Below are positions 1 through 7,386 of a stretch of 64,000 nt of DNA, in pieces. Below the pieces are notes generated by a model. The model was not told the DNA's origin. It did no database searches and saw only the letters and a program-made list of their open reading frames with translations. The DNA is from Flavobacterium sasangense DSM 21067. GTDB taxonomy: Bacteria > Bacteroidota > Bacteroidia > Flavobacteriales > Flavobacteriaceae. Numbering within the stretch: position 1 is the first letter of the stretch; each line of letters opens with the position of its first letter. The DNA is taken from contig NZ_JMLU01000004.1 in assembly GCF_000686885.1 (NCBI RefSeq), positions 1 through 64,000 of the forward strand, read 5' to 3'. The translations under genes and the position numbers were made by a program.

Positions 1-56
1 TCTAATTTTGCCATTAAGTCGTTGTACTGGTCTTTTGTTAAAATAATTGCTTCCAT
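1..56 (-). CDS. Helix-turn-helix element protein (partial, N-terminus)
   Basis: Only the first 19 codons are present, from an ATG at 54-56 on the minus strand; they read MEAIILTKDQYNDLMAKLE. They match the start of the complete gene at 31300-31581 almost residue for residue, so this is its paralogue in element A. The complete copy carries an excisionase/MerR-like helix-turn-helix domain. The rest of the gene is cut off by the window edge. Confidence 0.8.
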   Translation of the reverse strand, partial: MEAIILTKDQYNDLMAKL

Positions 57-104
57 TTTCGTAGTTTTTAAAAGTTTATGGAGCAAAATTGTGAAGTAAA
101 AAAA

Positions 105-137
105 AGTCCCTTAGTCCCAATCGGGTCCCAAGGGACT
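105..137 (-). terminator. Rho-independent terminator after the RteC-like gene
   Basis: Arms AGTCCCTT and AAGGGACT form a hairpin. Read on the minus strand it is followed by a run of T. It lies just past the stop of the RteC-like gene at 146, which separates that gene from the helix-turn-helix gene. An equivalent hairpin with a different sequence sits at the same place in element B (31631-31663). Confidence 0.8.
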
Positions 138-145
138 ATTATTTT

Positions 146-1054
146 TTAGAGTAAGTTGTCGAGGTCTATTCGTTTGTGGGTCTTTGGTCGTTTATCGCCT
201 CGTGATGGTTTGAGGATGGTTTCGACTGTTTGGGGACTTATTTCGTTGTTATCCTTATCGATGAAATTATTGACGATCATATTTACGATTTCGCCATTAG
301 AAGCATCAATAAATGATTTTCCATCTACAAATAATTCGCGACTTAGTTGGTAGAATATGTCTACTAATTGGTTTAGATTTCCGTTGAATTTCAGTTTTTT
401 AGTTGTTAGTTTTTTCTCCAGTTCTAGTTCTTTTTCCTTCTCAATTTCTGAACGCATTTTGCGAAGGGTTTGTAATTTTTCAATGAATTGAACGCATTGC
501 TGGTCATAAGCTTGCAGCTTGTTGTTGATTGAAATGATGTCGGCTTGTTTGTATTCGAAAATTTCTTCGTTTAAAAACAAGATTTGATCATTGAACGATT
601 CCATTTTTTCAACCTGATGTTTGATTTCAAAAAATGAAAAATAACGATCTTCCGATTCGGCATTGATTAACCTTTTTGGAGTTAATTGTTTGGTTTCTTT
701 TACGCTCGAAGATTGCAGCTCTGTCCGTTTTTTCTCGATGATGTTGTACAATTTATTAAATCTACTCAATGCCTTTTGGCTAAAGAATAGTTCTTCATTG
801 TTGGCTAATAATTTTTCGAATTTGTTTAACCAAGTGTTACCGTCTTGGGCAAGTTGGAGTTGGTAGTTTATGAATTCGGGTAGTTGGGATTGTGGAATTG
901 TAAATACTTTTTCGAGTAAAGCAATACAATAGTTTTCCAGTGTGGGTTCCTGGTCGTGCGTAATGTCAAAAATAGAAGCTGCACTTTGTGCTGTGTCGAT
1001 GGTTCTCCATTCTGAGAATAATGATTTTTTGATGTTTTGCCCTTTCAAGTTCAC
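146..1054 (-). CDS. RteC-like mobile-element protein
   Basis: A 302-residue protein read from a GTG start; no ATG lies near. It is predicted to be helical, with a charged coiled-coil-prone middle (about residues 100-220) and a C-terminal globular part (FNGNLNQLVDIFYQL, then FIDASNGEIVNMIV). The layout of that part recalls the C-terminal domain of RteC, a regulator of Bacteroides conjugative transposons. The likeness is moderate and judged from memory. The paralogue at 31726-32661 shares the blocks LTPKRLINAESEDRYFSF and KLQTLRKM. It sits between the recombinase and the helix-turn-helix gene in both elements, so a regulatory or DNA-binding role in the element is likely. I see no catalytic motif. 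Confidence 0.6.
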   Translation of the reverse strand: MNLKGQNIKKSLFSEWRTIDTAQSAASIFDITHDQEPTLENYCIALLEKVFTIPQSQLPEFINYQLQLAQDGNTWLNKFEKLLANNEELFFSQKALSRFNKLYNIIEKKRTELQSSSVKETKQLTPKRLINAESEDRYFSFFEIKHQVEKMESFNDQILFLNEEIFEYKQADIISINNKLQAYDQQCVQFIEKLQTLRKMRSEIEKEKELELEKKLTTKKLKFNGNLNQLVDIFYQLSRELFVDGKSFIDASNGEIVNMIVNNFIDKDNNEISPQTVETILKPSRGDKRPKTHKRIDLDNLL

Positions 1055-1340
1055 GTTTTTTGCCGGTGTTAAATTTGTTCATTATTTGTTATTTGGTTAC
1101 ACTTTTTCCAATGTCACGACTTGAAATGATATAGTTGCTTGAAGTTCAGGTATACTTCAAGTAATTTTCAATATGATTTTGGAAGTTTTTTACTATTTGG
1201 GATGCCTAAAATTAGAACAAATTCAGCACCTGTTTGCGTTGGTTTTCGTACAAGTTTTTAACAAAATTGCGAGGGCTTGTATTTGCTAGGGTTTTGGATT
1301 TCGAGAGTAAAAAAGCATAAAATTTACCTTCGAAAAAGAA
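1055..1340. other. Intergenic stretch with an inverted repeat
   Basis: No gene is supported here. It lies upstream of the RteC-like gene and downstream of the recombinase. It holds an inverted repeat, CTTGAAGT (1138-1145) and ACTTCAAG (1154-1161), about 85-105 bp upstream of the GTG start. This is a possible operator, but no matching repeat is obvious in element B. Confidence 0.35.
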
Positions 1341-1375
1341 AACGAGAGTAATTTTTTGAAGTAATTACTCTCGTT
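1341..1375 (-). terminator. Terminator of recombinase 1
   Basis: Perfect 13-bp arms, AACGAGAGTAATT (1341-1353) and AATTACTCTCGTT (1363-1375), lie directly after the recombinase stop. The downstream side on the minus strand is T-rich. Confidence 0.8.
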
Positions 1376-1380
1376 CTGTT

Positions 1381-2598
1381 TTAGTAGATGTAGTTGTCAA
1401 CCGCTTTGTCTAATTCTTCTGAAATGATTTTAGCATATACTTGGGTTGTGCTGATATCTCGGTGGTCCATTAGTTTTGAAACGTGCTCTATTCGCATTCC
1501 GTTGTTTAAAGCATTGGTTGCAAAGGTATGGCGGCTTATATGAAATGTTACTTTTACTGGAATTTCTAATTTCTTTGCTATGCGCTGTAATTGAAAATTA
1601 GCTGCTTTATTGGCACTTTCTATAAAAGTATAACGGTATTCATCATTCTTTAAATAGAGCTCTTTATTTGTGATTACAGGGAATATAAAGTCATCTTGTT
1701 CTGCATTTTCCTTTTTGTATTTATTGATAATGTCTAATGCTAACTGACCAATTTTAAACTGATGCATTCTTCCTGTTTTGCGAATTACTTTTTGTATTCT
1801 TCTTTCTTCTTCATTGAAGTGTTTGACTTGAAATTCTAATACATCACTGAATCGTAATCCTCCTGCGAAAATTGAAAAGATAAACATATCGCGATATACA
1901 CTCGCTTTTGATTTTTCATCTAGTTTATAATTGATAATCGCCTCGAATTGCTCTTTCTTTAAAAACTGTCTTCTGCTTGGGTCTTTCTTTAATTTCAACT
2001 TACTAAACGGATACATATATTCAGGAATTAAATCTTCTTTGATAGCTTCTTTGAACATAATTGCTAATATCATAATGGAATAACGTTGTGTTGTATTTCC
2101 GTTTTTTAGTTCGTTGCTTAGATAACTCATATAGTCCATTAATAATGAAACTGTAATGTCATCAAAATAAACCTCCTTGGTTCCTACCCATTTTTCGAAC
2201 TTATCTAAATAGGCATGATAATTTTTATAGGTTGAAATGGAAACGTTGTTTCTGATTCGTTCACAATGTTTTCTGGAATACTCGAAGAAATTTGGTACTT
2301 CTTTTCCTTTTATGGCTTCTTTTAGTTTTTTAATGGAAACGGTTTTTACTTTTCGTTCCATGTCGGCAATTTGTCCTTCCGCATCGGCAATTTTTTGAGC
2401 AAGTGCAGCATTCATTCGCGCGCTATTAGGATAGCTTTTCTTAACTCTCTGCTTTGCTTCATCCCAATCACTTTCTTTAAGCTTGAGTCCGGCAGTGATA
2501 AATTTCGTTTTTCTATCTTTTATAATTCTAATGTACAAAGGGCTTTTACCTGTTTGATCTTTCTGATTGGTGCGTAGTATTAATTTTATAGATGCCAT
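1381..2598 (-). CDS. Tyrosine recombinase of element A
   Basis: A 405-residue phage-type integrase. It has an N-terminal arm-binding domain (roughly 1-90, beginning SIKLILRTNQKD), a SAM-like core-binding domain (about 105-200) and a C-terminal catalytic domain. Visible catalytic residues are Arg in GGLRFSD, His-x-x-Arg in HISRHTF, His in LMDHRD and the nucleophile Tyr in STTQVYAK. It cuts and rejoins DNA through a phosphotyrosine link. It is nearly the same protein as the recombinase at 32906-34123 and, like it, is transcribed away from an adjoining cassette array, as intI is. It has an arm domain and no IntI-specific insert that I can recognise, so I do not call it an integron integrase. From the site at 2834-2846 I infer that it integrates its element at cassette repeats. 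Confidence 0.93.
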   Translation of the reverse strand: MASIKLILRTNQKDQTGKSPLYIRIIKDRKTKFITAGLKLKESDWDEAKQRVKKSYPNSARMNAALAQKIADAEGQIADMERKVKTVSIKKLKEAIKGKEVPNFFEYSRKHCERIRNNVSISTYKNYHAYLDKFEKWVGTKEVYFDDITVSLLMDYMSYLSNELKNGNTTQRYSIMILAIMFKEAIKEDLIPEYMYPFSKLKLKKDPSRRQFLKKEQFEAIINYKLDEKSKASVYRDMFIFSIFAGGLRFSDVLEFQVKHFNEEERRIQKVIRKTGRMHQFKIGQLALDIINKYKKENAEQDDFIFPVITNKELYLKNDEYRYTFIESANKAANFQLQRIAKKLEIPVKVTFHISRHTFATNALNNGMRIEHVSKLMDHRDISTTQVYAKIISEELDKAVDNYIY

Positions 2599-2833
2599 AA
2601 TTATAGAATATTAGAAATGTTGTACTATATTTGTAAAGCGGTGCAAACGAGTGAAAGTATTGATTTTACTAGTGTTTCATTCTAGTGCAACGGAGTACTA
2701 AGGTACAACAATTGGTACAACAAATCAAGTATTTTGATGCTTTTTTATGCTTAAATTTGCTTTAGTATTTTTTATAAAGTCAATAAATACAGTACTTTAA
2801 GTGCAAAAGGGTACTTGCAGAATTATTATAGAG
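2599..2833. other. Attachment-region end of element A (arm-type repeats)
   Basis: A non-coding stretch almost identical to 34124-34358 of element B. It holds related short repeats: GTGCAAACGAGT, GTGCAACGGAGTAC, GTGCAAAAGGGTAC and two copies of GGTACAACAA (2702-2711 and 2714-2723). The tandem GTACAAC pair recurs at the far left end of element B (10977-11002). Repeats of this kind are expected for the arm domain of a phage-type integrase. A TATATTTG box at 2626-2633 points toward the array. Similarity between the two copies ends just before the 13-bp direct repeat. Confidence 0.65.
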
Positions 2834-2972
2834 ATAACAGCGGTTTGCTTCAATGGCTACTTCCGGATTTTCCTACGGAAAATCCGCTGCTGAATGGAAT
2901 GTTTTGTTATATTTGTGATGGATTGGTGTTGATTCAACGCCACTGAGAGCAAGCCTCATAACGTTGTATACA
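2834..2972. repeat. attC-like cassette repeat r1
   Basis: It starts with AACAGCGGTTTGCTTCAATGG and ends GAGAGCAAGCC...AACGTTGTATACA. Its halves fold into a long imperfect stem with an inner perfect hairpin (CGGATTTTCC / GGAAAATCCG). It is almost identical to r4, r7 and r9. It directly abuts element A. GTT at 2963-2965 opens the next cassette. A TATATTTG box lies at 2908-2915. Confidence 0.8.
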
Positions 2973-3229
2973 ATATATTTTCCGAACTTACGCTGAACGA
3001 TTCTCTCCTATTTTTACGAGAAAAATTTATTGAAATTGTTACCGAAAAATCTTGTGCGAAAATTGAAAACCGAACCGAACTTTGTCGATAAACTTTGTAC
3101 TGAAATTACGTTTTCGGGAAAATTGTTGTGAAACTAAAACCCGAAAATAAATGTTGCGTGAAAATATGTTTTGCGTGACAATCCGAACTTTGCGTTGAGT
3201 TTTATTTTTAAGTTCCGAAAATATTATAC
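2966..3229. other. Cassette 1: no recognisable gene
   Basis: The cassette is bounded by GTTGTATACA (2963-2972) and TGTATACAAC (3230-3239), a perfect inverted pair that extends further with one A/G difference. I find no credible open reading frame on either strand. It holds three loosely related stretches (TCCGAACTTACGCTGA near 2981, ACCGAACTTTGTCGAT near 3074, TCCGAACTTTGCGTTGA near 3182). It could be a decayed gene, a non-coding RNA or a spacer cassette. Confidence 0.6.
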
Positions 3230-3373
3230 TGTATACAACAGCGGTTTAAAAATATGGCTGGTTTCGGGATTTTTTGAAATGGCGCAGTTGTTTAATTTAA
3301 AGTTTTGGTTATATTTGTGAAGGCTTGGTGTTGCATTTTCGCCACATTTTTAAGCCGCAGAACGTTAGCAATA
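3230..3373. repeat. attC-like cassette repeat r2
   Basis: Begins TGTATACAAC (end of cassette 1) followed by AGCGGTTTAAAAATATGGC, and ends GCCACATTTTTAAGCCGCAGAAC then GTTAGCAATA (start of cassette 2). The inner halves pair (GGTTTAAAAATATGGC with GCCACATTTTTAAGCC). A TATATTTG box at 3310-3317 points to the gene at 3379. Confidence 0.8.
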
Positions 3374-3378
3374 ATTAT

Positions 3379-3876
3379 ATGAAAAACTTCGTAAAATTCG
3401 GGCTTTTATTAATTCTGATTTTTCAGTCTTGCTTTATTATTGCTCAAAAATTCGACAAAAAATATTTTGTAAAAACTGCTTGGTTTGTTAATAATAAAGA
3501 CAGCATTTTCTATAAATCCGACACTTTAAAATTAATAAAACATGTTAACTTATCTCCAAAATGGTCTGGAAATGGAAAATTATATTCAGAAAATGAAATG
3601 GAATATTTTGGTCATGGAGACTTTGTCGAAATAAAGTTTGAAAGACAAGGTGAATTATATTTTAATTGGCGTGTGAAAAATTCAAAATTTAGATTTCCTA
3701 TTCTTCCTTGGAATTGGAAATATAAGAAAAATGACCAAACTATAGAAATCCATGACGATAAAGATCTTTTAATTTTGAAATTCAAACCGATTTTTGAAAA
3801 ACAAATAGAAATCACATCTCGTTACGACAAGAACAAAATGAAGACAGTTGAACTTACTGTCGTCAGGATAAAATAA
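3379..3876 (+). CDS. Exported protein of unknown function (cassette 2)
   Basis: A 165-residue protein starting MKNFVKFGLLLILIFQSC, a signal peptide with a possible lipobox-like Cys followed by a signal-peptidase-I-like end (IIAQK). The start at 3379 is chosen because it gives the signal peptide and lies just after the repeat; an in-frame ATG at 3325 would fall inside the repeat. The mature part is rich in Lys, Asp and aromatic residues with alternating beta-like stretches (for example HGDFVEIKFERQGELYFNW), which suggests a small lipocalin-like or beta-barrel fold. I do not recognise the family. It is the only gene of its cassette (GTTAGCAATA ... TATTGCTAAC). The TATATTTG box in r2, 61 bp upstream, is the likely promoter. 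Confidence 0.75.
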   Translation: MKNFVKFGLLLILIFQSCFIIAQKFDKKYFVKTAWFVNNKDSIFYKSDTLKLIKHVNLSPKWSGNGKLYSENEMEYFGHGDFVEIKFERQGELYFNWRVKNSKFRFPILPWNWKYKKNDQTIEIHDDKDLLILKFKPIFEKQIEITSRYDKNKMKTVELTVVRIK

Positions 3877-3877
3877 C

Positions 3878-4022
3878 TATTGCTAACAACGGTTTTGTTC
3901 AATGGCTTGGGCTTGGTTTTTCCTTCGGAAAAACCTCTATGATTCGTAATTTTGTTTTATATTTGTTTTGGTCAGTGCTTAATCACAAGCCACTGAAACA
4001 AAGCCGCAAAACGTTGTATGCT
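3878..4022. repeat. attC-like cassette repeat r3
   Basis: Begins TATTGCTAAC, the exact complement of the cassette 2 start, then AACGGTTTTGTTCAATGGC, and ends AAGCCACTGAAACAAAGCCGC then GTTGTATGCT (4013-4022). Long inner stem, with a tip hairpin GGTTTTTCC / GGAAAAACC. A TATATTTG box lies at 3958-3965. Confidence 0.82.
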
Positions 4023-4049
4023 ATAGTGCAAACTAAACAGAAAAACAAT

Positions 4050-4544
4050 ATGAAAAAAGCCTTTTTAATTTTTACTTTACTACTAATTTCAATTTCCTTT
4101 GCTCAAGAAAAAAGAAAAGCATTTACTTTAGAAATAGCAGCGAACGAAACTCAACAATATAAAGCTGAAATTCCAGAAAGCCCATTTTTTGTGAAAGAAA
4201 AAATACTTCAAATTTATTGTGGTGAAAAAATTTTTATTGAATGTGAAATTTCAAAAGATACTATATCTACAATGAAAATAGTTGAGAAAAATATTAATCC
4301 AAAGAAAACAATAGAAATTGAATTTATCCAGGATTCTGAAGACCGAAAAAATATAAGGACAATACTTATCGTTAAAAATCCTTTTGATAAAAAACTCAAC
4401 TATAACGCAATAATGTTTACTCCATTAAGTCAAAATTGGAAGTCTACAAGTATAATACCGATTCAACCCAATTTAATGAATTATGAAATGTGGCCACACG
4501 CTATAATTTCAATTGTTTTAGAAGAATGGCGATTTGAAAATTAA
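4050..4544 (+). CDS. Exported protein of unknown function (cassette 3)
   Basis: A 164-residue protein with a clear Sec signal peptide (MKKAFLIFTLLLISISFAQ, cleavage after Ala-Gln). The ATG at 4050 is used; an in-frame ATG at 3939 lies inside repeat r3 and would add a non-signal extension. The mature protein is beta-rich and has a single Cys (IYCGEKIFIECE holds two close Cys). I do not recognise the family. It is the only gene between GTTGTATGCT (4013) and AGCATACAAC (4549-4558). Export and small size are shared with several other cassette products here. Confidence 0.75.
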   Translation: MKKAFLIFTLLLISISFAQEKRKAFTLEIAANETQQYKAEIPESPFFVKEKILQIYCGEKIFIECEISKDTISTMKIVEKNINPKKTIEIEFIQDSEDRKNIRTILIVKNPFDKKLNYNAIMFTPLSQNWKSTSIIPIQPNLMNYEMWPHAIISIVLEEWRFEN

Positions 4545-4548
4545 CTAC

Positions 4549-4691
4549 AGCATACAACAACGGTTTGCTTCAATGGCTACTTCCGGATTTTCCTACGGAA
4601 AATCCGCTGCTGAATGGAATGTTTTGTTATATTTGTAATGGCTTGGTGTTGGCTCAACGCCACTGAGAGCAAGCCGCAGAACGTTGGCAGA
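4549..4691. repeat. attC-like cassette repeat r4
   Basis: Begins AGCATACAAC, complement of the cassette 3 start, then AACGGTTTGCTTCAATGGC. Ends GAGAGCAAGCCGCAGAAC then GTTGGCAGA (4683-4691). Nearly identical to r1, r7 and r9, including the tip hairpin CGGATTTTCC / GGAAAATCCG. A TATATTTG box lies at 4628-4635. Confidence 0.85.
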
Positions 4692-4755
4692 AATGCAACC
4701 AAAAATCGGAGAAAAAACTAACAACCCCAAATATTTAATTGCCTCTTTTTTAAAA

Positions 4756-5496
4756 ATGAAAAAAATAAATCCTTCGATAAAGCATCATTTACTAATCGGA
4801 ATTTTTATCTGTTTTTGGTTTTTCATTTTTGCTTATTTTATCAAACCATTTGATGATGGAACAATAAGTTCAAAACAATGGATACTGATAAGTATTGGAT
4901 TTAGTCTTATTGCGTTTCTATGTTATGGCTTAATTGCAGTAATTCAAAAAAGTTTTTATCAAAAAGTATTAAAATGGAATATTCTTTATGAAATAATTAT
5001 CCTTTTACTTTTCCATTTCCTTTTTTTAGTAATGACCTATTTATATTATAAAAGTCCTATTCTAAATGGAGGATTTGGCTTTTTGGAATTTTTACAAGTA
5101 ATCATTCTTAAATCTGCTTTGATTTCAACTCCAATTATAATTTTAGCAAGGATATACTCTGTTAAGTTAATTCCAATACAAGATGAAAACATTATTATTA
5201 AAGGAGAAAACAAGCTAGATATTTTAAAAATAAAAAAAAGTGACTTGGTTTGTATCTCCAATTCACAGAATTATATCGAAATATTTTATACAGAACAGAA
5301 TCAATTAAAAACAAAATTAATTCGCAGTACACTAAAAAAAGTTCAAAAAGATTTTGTTTTTTTAGTTCAAATCCATCGTTCGCATTTAATAAATCCAACT
5401 CATTTTAAAGCTTGGAAAAATCAAGACACCATATTTCTAACTCAAATTGAACTACCTGTTTCTAAAAACTATAAAGAGCAATTATTATCTTTATAA
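4756..5496 (+). CDS. Membrane-anchored LytTR transcription regulator (cassette 4)
   Basis: A 246-residue protein with four hydrophobic segments in the N-terminal half (for example LLIGIFICFWFFIFAYFI, IIILLLFHFLFLVMTYLYY) and a LytTR DNA-binding domain at the C-terminus (about 150-246; IKKSDLVCISNSQNYIEIFY ... VQIHRSHLINPTHF). It should bind direct repeats upstream of target promoters while anchored in the inner membrane. The start at 4756 (MKKINPS) is preferred to 4684, which lies in the repeat. It shares one cassette with the amidohydrolase at 5600. The gap between them holds two TACCTAA direct repeats 21 bp apart, which suits a LytTR target. The cognate histidine kinase is absent and so is a receiver domain, so the signal is unknown. 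Confidence 0.85.
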   Translation: MKKINPSIKHHLLIGIFICFWFFIFAYFIKPFDDGTISSKQWILISIGFSLIAFLCYGLIAVIQKSFYQKVLKWNILYEIIILLLFHFLFLVMTYLYYKSPILNGGFGFLEFLQVIILKSALISTPIIILARIYSVKLIPIQDENIIIKGENKLDILKIKKSDLVCISNSQNYIEIFYTEQNQLKTKLIRSTLKKVQKDFVFLVQIHRSHLINPTHFKAWKNQDTIFLTQIELPVSKNYKEQLLSL

Positions 5497-5500
5497 TTTT

Positions 5501-5532
5501 CGTACCTAAAACCGCATATTTCATACCTAACA
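5501..5532 (+). promoter_or_regulatory. Candidate LytTR operator
   Basis: CGTACCTAA (5501-5509) and CATACCTAA (5522-5530) are direct repeats with a 21-bp start-to-start spacing. LytTR proteins usually bind two direct repeats about two helical turns apart. They lie 38 bp upstream of a consensus -7 box for the next gene. The link to the adjacent regulator is inference. Confidence 0.5.
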
Positions 5533-5567
5533 TATCAAAACACACTAATTCAGAGTGCTTTTGAGTT

Positions 5568-5575
5568 TATTTTTG
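5568..5575 (+). promoter_or_regulatory. -7 box of the amidohydrolase gene
   Basis: TATTTTTG matches TAnnTTTG and lies 24 bp before the ATG at 5600. Confidence 0.5.
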
Positions 5576-5599
5576 CATCACAAAACAAAATTAAAAATT

Positions 5600-7120
5600 A
5601 TGAAAAAACTGTGGTTTAGAAGAATACTTTACGTCACTATTGTATTTTTAGTCCTTTTTATTGGTGTCTTCATTTGGGCGGATAATGAATTAAATAAGGT
5701 TTTAGGTAAATCGACAAAAGTTATAGATATTGCTTCGATTGTTAAACCAACCGAAATAATTCAAATAAAAAACGCAAATGTACTTTCAGAAGATTGTAGC
5801 CACTTCATTAAAAATCAAGATGTAGTTATTAAAAATGGTAAAATAATTCGTTTAGGAGAAAATCAACTTGTCGAAAATAATGCTGTTATAATTGATGGAA
5901 CAGATAAATATTTAATTCCAGGTCTTATTGATTCTCACGTTCATTTAAAAGAAAGCAAAAACGATTTGCTTTTATATTTAGTTAATGGAGTAACTTCTAT
6001 TAGAGAAATGGCTGGAAGACCAATTACTTTAGAATGGAGAAAAGCAGTACAAAAAAATGGGTTTGGTCCACAAATGTTTATTGCTTCTCCACCAATATTT
6101 AGTGAAAGTGGAATAATGGGTTATTACTATCAATGGACTAGACAATCAATCAATTATTCAACAAAAGATGATGCTGAAAAAGAAATAAAAAAGATTAAAG
6201 AACAAGGTTATGATGCGGTAAAAATGTACGGTTTTGTTAATCCCGAAATGTTTAAAACCACAATAGATATTTCCGAAAAATATAATATTCCAGTAATTGG
6301 ACACATTCCTTTAGTTAATTTAGATACGTTTTATACTTCAGGTCAAAAAGAGGTTGCTCACGTTGAAGAATTAACGGTAAAGACTATCGATGATTTTGGA
6401 AAATCTATATCGAAAAATCCAGAAGAATTTCTTGCCTATTTAAAAATACGTTCAGTCCAAATTGCAAAAAAACTAAAAGAAAATAATATTAGCGTAACTT
6501 CAACTGTTTGGTTATGTGAGAGTTTTTTAAATCAAAGATTCGACTTAAAATTGAAACTTAAAGAAATAGAACTAAAATATGCCAATCCAAAAATCATTGA
6601 AGGAACACCAATTTACAAATTAGGTTGGTTACCGACTAAAAATGGGTATGAATATGATGGAGAAGATAATCCAGACACAAAAAAATCATCATTAATTTAC
6701 TGGAAAACTTATGCAGAAGCAATTCATATTATGACAAAAGCATTGATTGATAATAAAGTTACAATTATGGCTGGAACAGATGCCAATGTAGCAACTGTTG
6801 TTCCGGGGTTTTCACTTCACGATGAATTGCAATCATTATCAAAATCAGGAATGACCAACTCAGAAGTTCTTTATTCAGCAACAGTTGAACCGAGCAATTG
6901 GATGAAAAAAAATACTGGAAAAATAAAAATTGGATATAATTCAGATTTAGTGCTACTTTCAAAAAATCCATTAGAAGATATGAAAAACACGAAAACAATA
7001 GAATATGTTTTCTTTGACAAAAATATGATTGATAAAGTTCAAATCTCAACTATTCTGAAAAAAATAGAAGAAGCAAATAATGAAAATAGAAGTATAAAAA
7101 TTGACGAATATATTAAGTAA
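5600..7120 (+). CDS. Membrane-anchored amidohydrolase (cassette 4)
   Basis: A 506-residue metal-dependent amidohydrolase with an N-terminal membrane anchor or uncleaved signal (RRILYVTIVFLVLFIGVFIW). Family marks are the HxH motif in PGLIDSHVHLKES, a later metal His in VIGHIPL, and the Asp in MAGTDANVATVV near the C-terminal end of the barrel, followed by GYNSDLVLLSKNPLED. These fit the imidazolonepropionase/prolidase-like branch that hydrolyses C-N bonds, probably on the periplasmic side. The substrate is not predictable. It shares its 2.45-kb cassette with the LytTR regulator, making this a two-gene cassette with its own internal promoter. Confidence 0.88.
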   Translation: MKKLWFRRILYVTIVFLVLFIGVFIWADNELNKVLGKSTKVIDIASIVKPTEIIQIKNANVLSEDCSHFIKNQDVVIKNGKIIRLGENQLVENNAVIIDGTDKYLIPGLIDSHVHLKESKNDLLLYLVNGVTSIREMAGRPITLEWRKAVQKNGFGPQMFIASPPIFSESGIMGYYYQWTRQSINYSTKDDAEKEIKKIKEQGYDAVKMYGFVNPEMFKTTIDISEKYNIPVIGHIPLVNLDTFYTSGQKEVAHVEELTVKTIDDFGKSISKNPEEFLAYLKIRSVQIAKKLKENNISVTSTVWLCESFLNQRFDLKLKLKEIELKYANPKIIEGTPIYKLGWLPTKNGYEYDGEDNPDTKKSSLIYWKTYAEAIHIMTKALIDNKVTIMAGTDANVATVVPGFSLHDELQSLSKSGMTNSEVLYSATVEPSNWMKKNTGKIKIGYNSDLVLLSKNPLEDMKNTKTIEYVFFDKNMIDKVQISTILKKIEEANNENRSIKIDEYIK

Positions 7121-7131
7121 AAAATGCACTA

Positions 7132-7270
7132 TCTGCCAACAGCGGTTTTAAGAAATTGGGGTTTTAGGGCTTAATTTAAAGTTTGTTTTGTACTTTTGAT
7201 TTTCGGTGTTTAATCGAAAGTTTCGGACTTACAAATCCCCAACTTCTTAAAGCCGCGAAACGTTAGCAGT
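7132..7270. repeat. attC-like cassette repeat r5
   Basis: Begins TCTGCCAAC, complement of the cassette 4 start GTTGGCAGA, then AGCGGTTTTAAGAAATTGGGG. Ends CCCCAACTTCTTAAAGCCGCGAAAC then GTTAGCAGT (7262-7270). The two inner stretches form a stem of about 18 bp. It belongs to a different sequence subtype from r4 but keeps the same frame. A TACTTTTG box lies at 7191-7198. Confidence 0.85.
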
Positions 7271-7359
7271 AAGCTTATAAGAATTCGATAATAAGTCAAA
7301 TTCTGCAATCAATTTACAAATTTTTAACTTATATTTCTATTTAATTGCTTTTTTAGTTG

Positions 7360-7367
7360 TATCTTTG
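7360..7367 (+). promoter_or_regulatory. -7 box upstream of the AbiL-like operon
   Basis: TATCTTTG matches TAnnTTTG and sits 19 bp before the ATG at 7387, so this defence operon may have its own promoter besides the one in repeat r5. Confidence 0.5.
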
Positions 7368-7386
7368 AAATAAATTTACAAATACA

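Larger units (their letters stand above)
1..2846. mobile_element. Integrative element A, right end only
   Basis: The first 2.8 kb carries, all on the minus strand, the start of a helix-turn-helix gene, an RteC-like gene and a tyrosine recombinase, followed by a 235-bp non-coding end. This order and the sequences match the right end of element B (31300-34371). The element stops at ATAACAGCGGTTT (2834-2846), the same 13 bp that flank element B, and the next base begins cassette-repeat sequence. The left part of the element lies outside the window. Calling it an integrative element is inference from the gene set and the conserved end. Confidence 0.75.

Noticed and set aside
1381..2598. IntI integron integrase
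   Set aside because: It has an arm-binding N-terminal domain and the length of phage-type Bacteroidota integrases; no IntI-specific insert is recognisable. The direct repeat around element B points to element integration as its job.
3939..4049. N-terminal extensions of cassette genes into repeats (also 3325, 4684, 9370)
   Set aside because: The extensions lie in the repeat and would hide signal peptides or lipoboxes that begin at the chosen starts.
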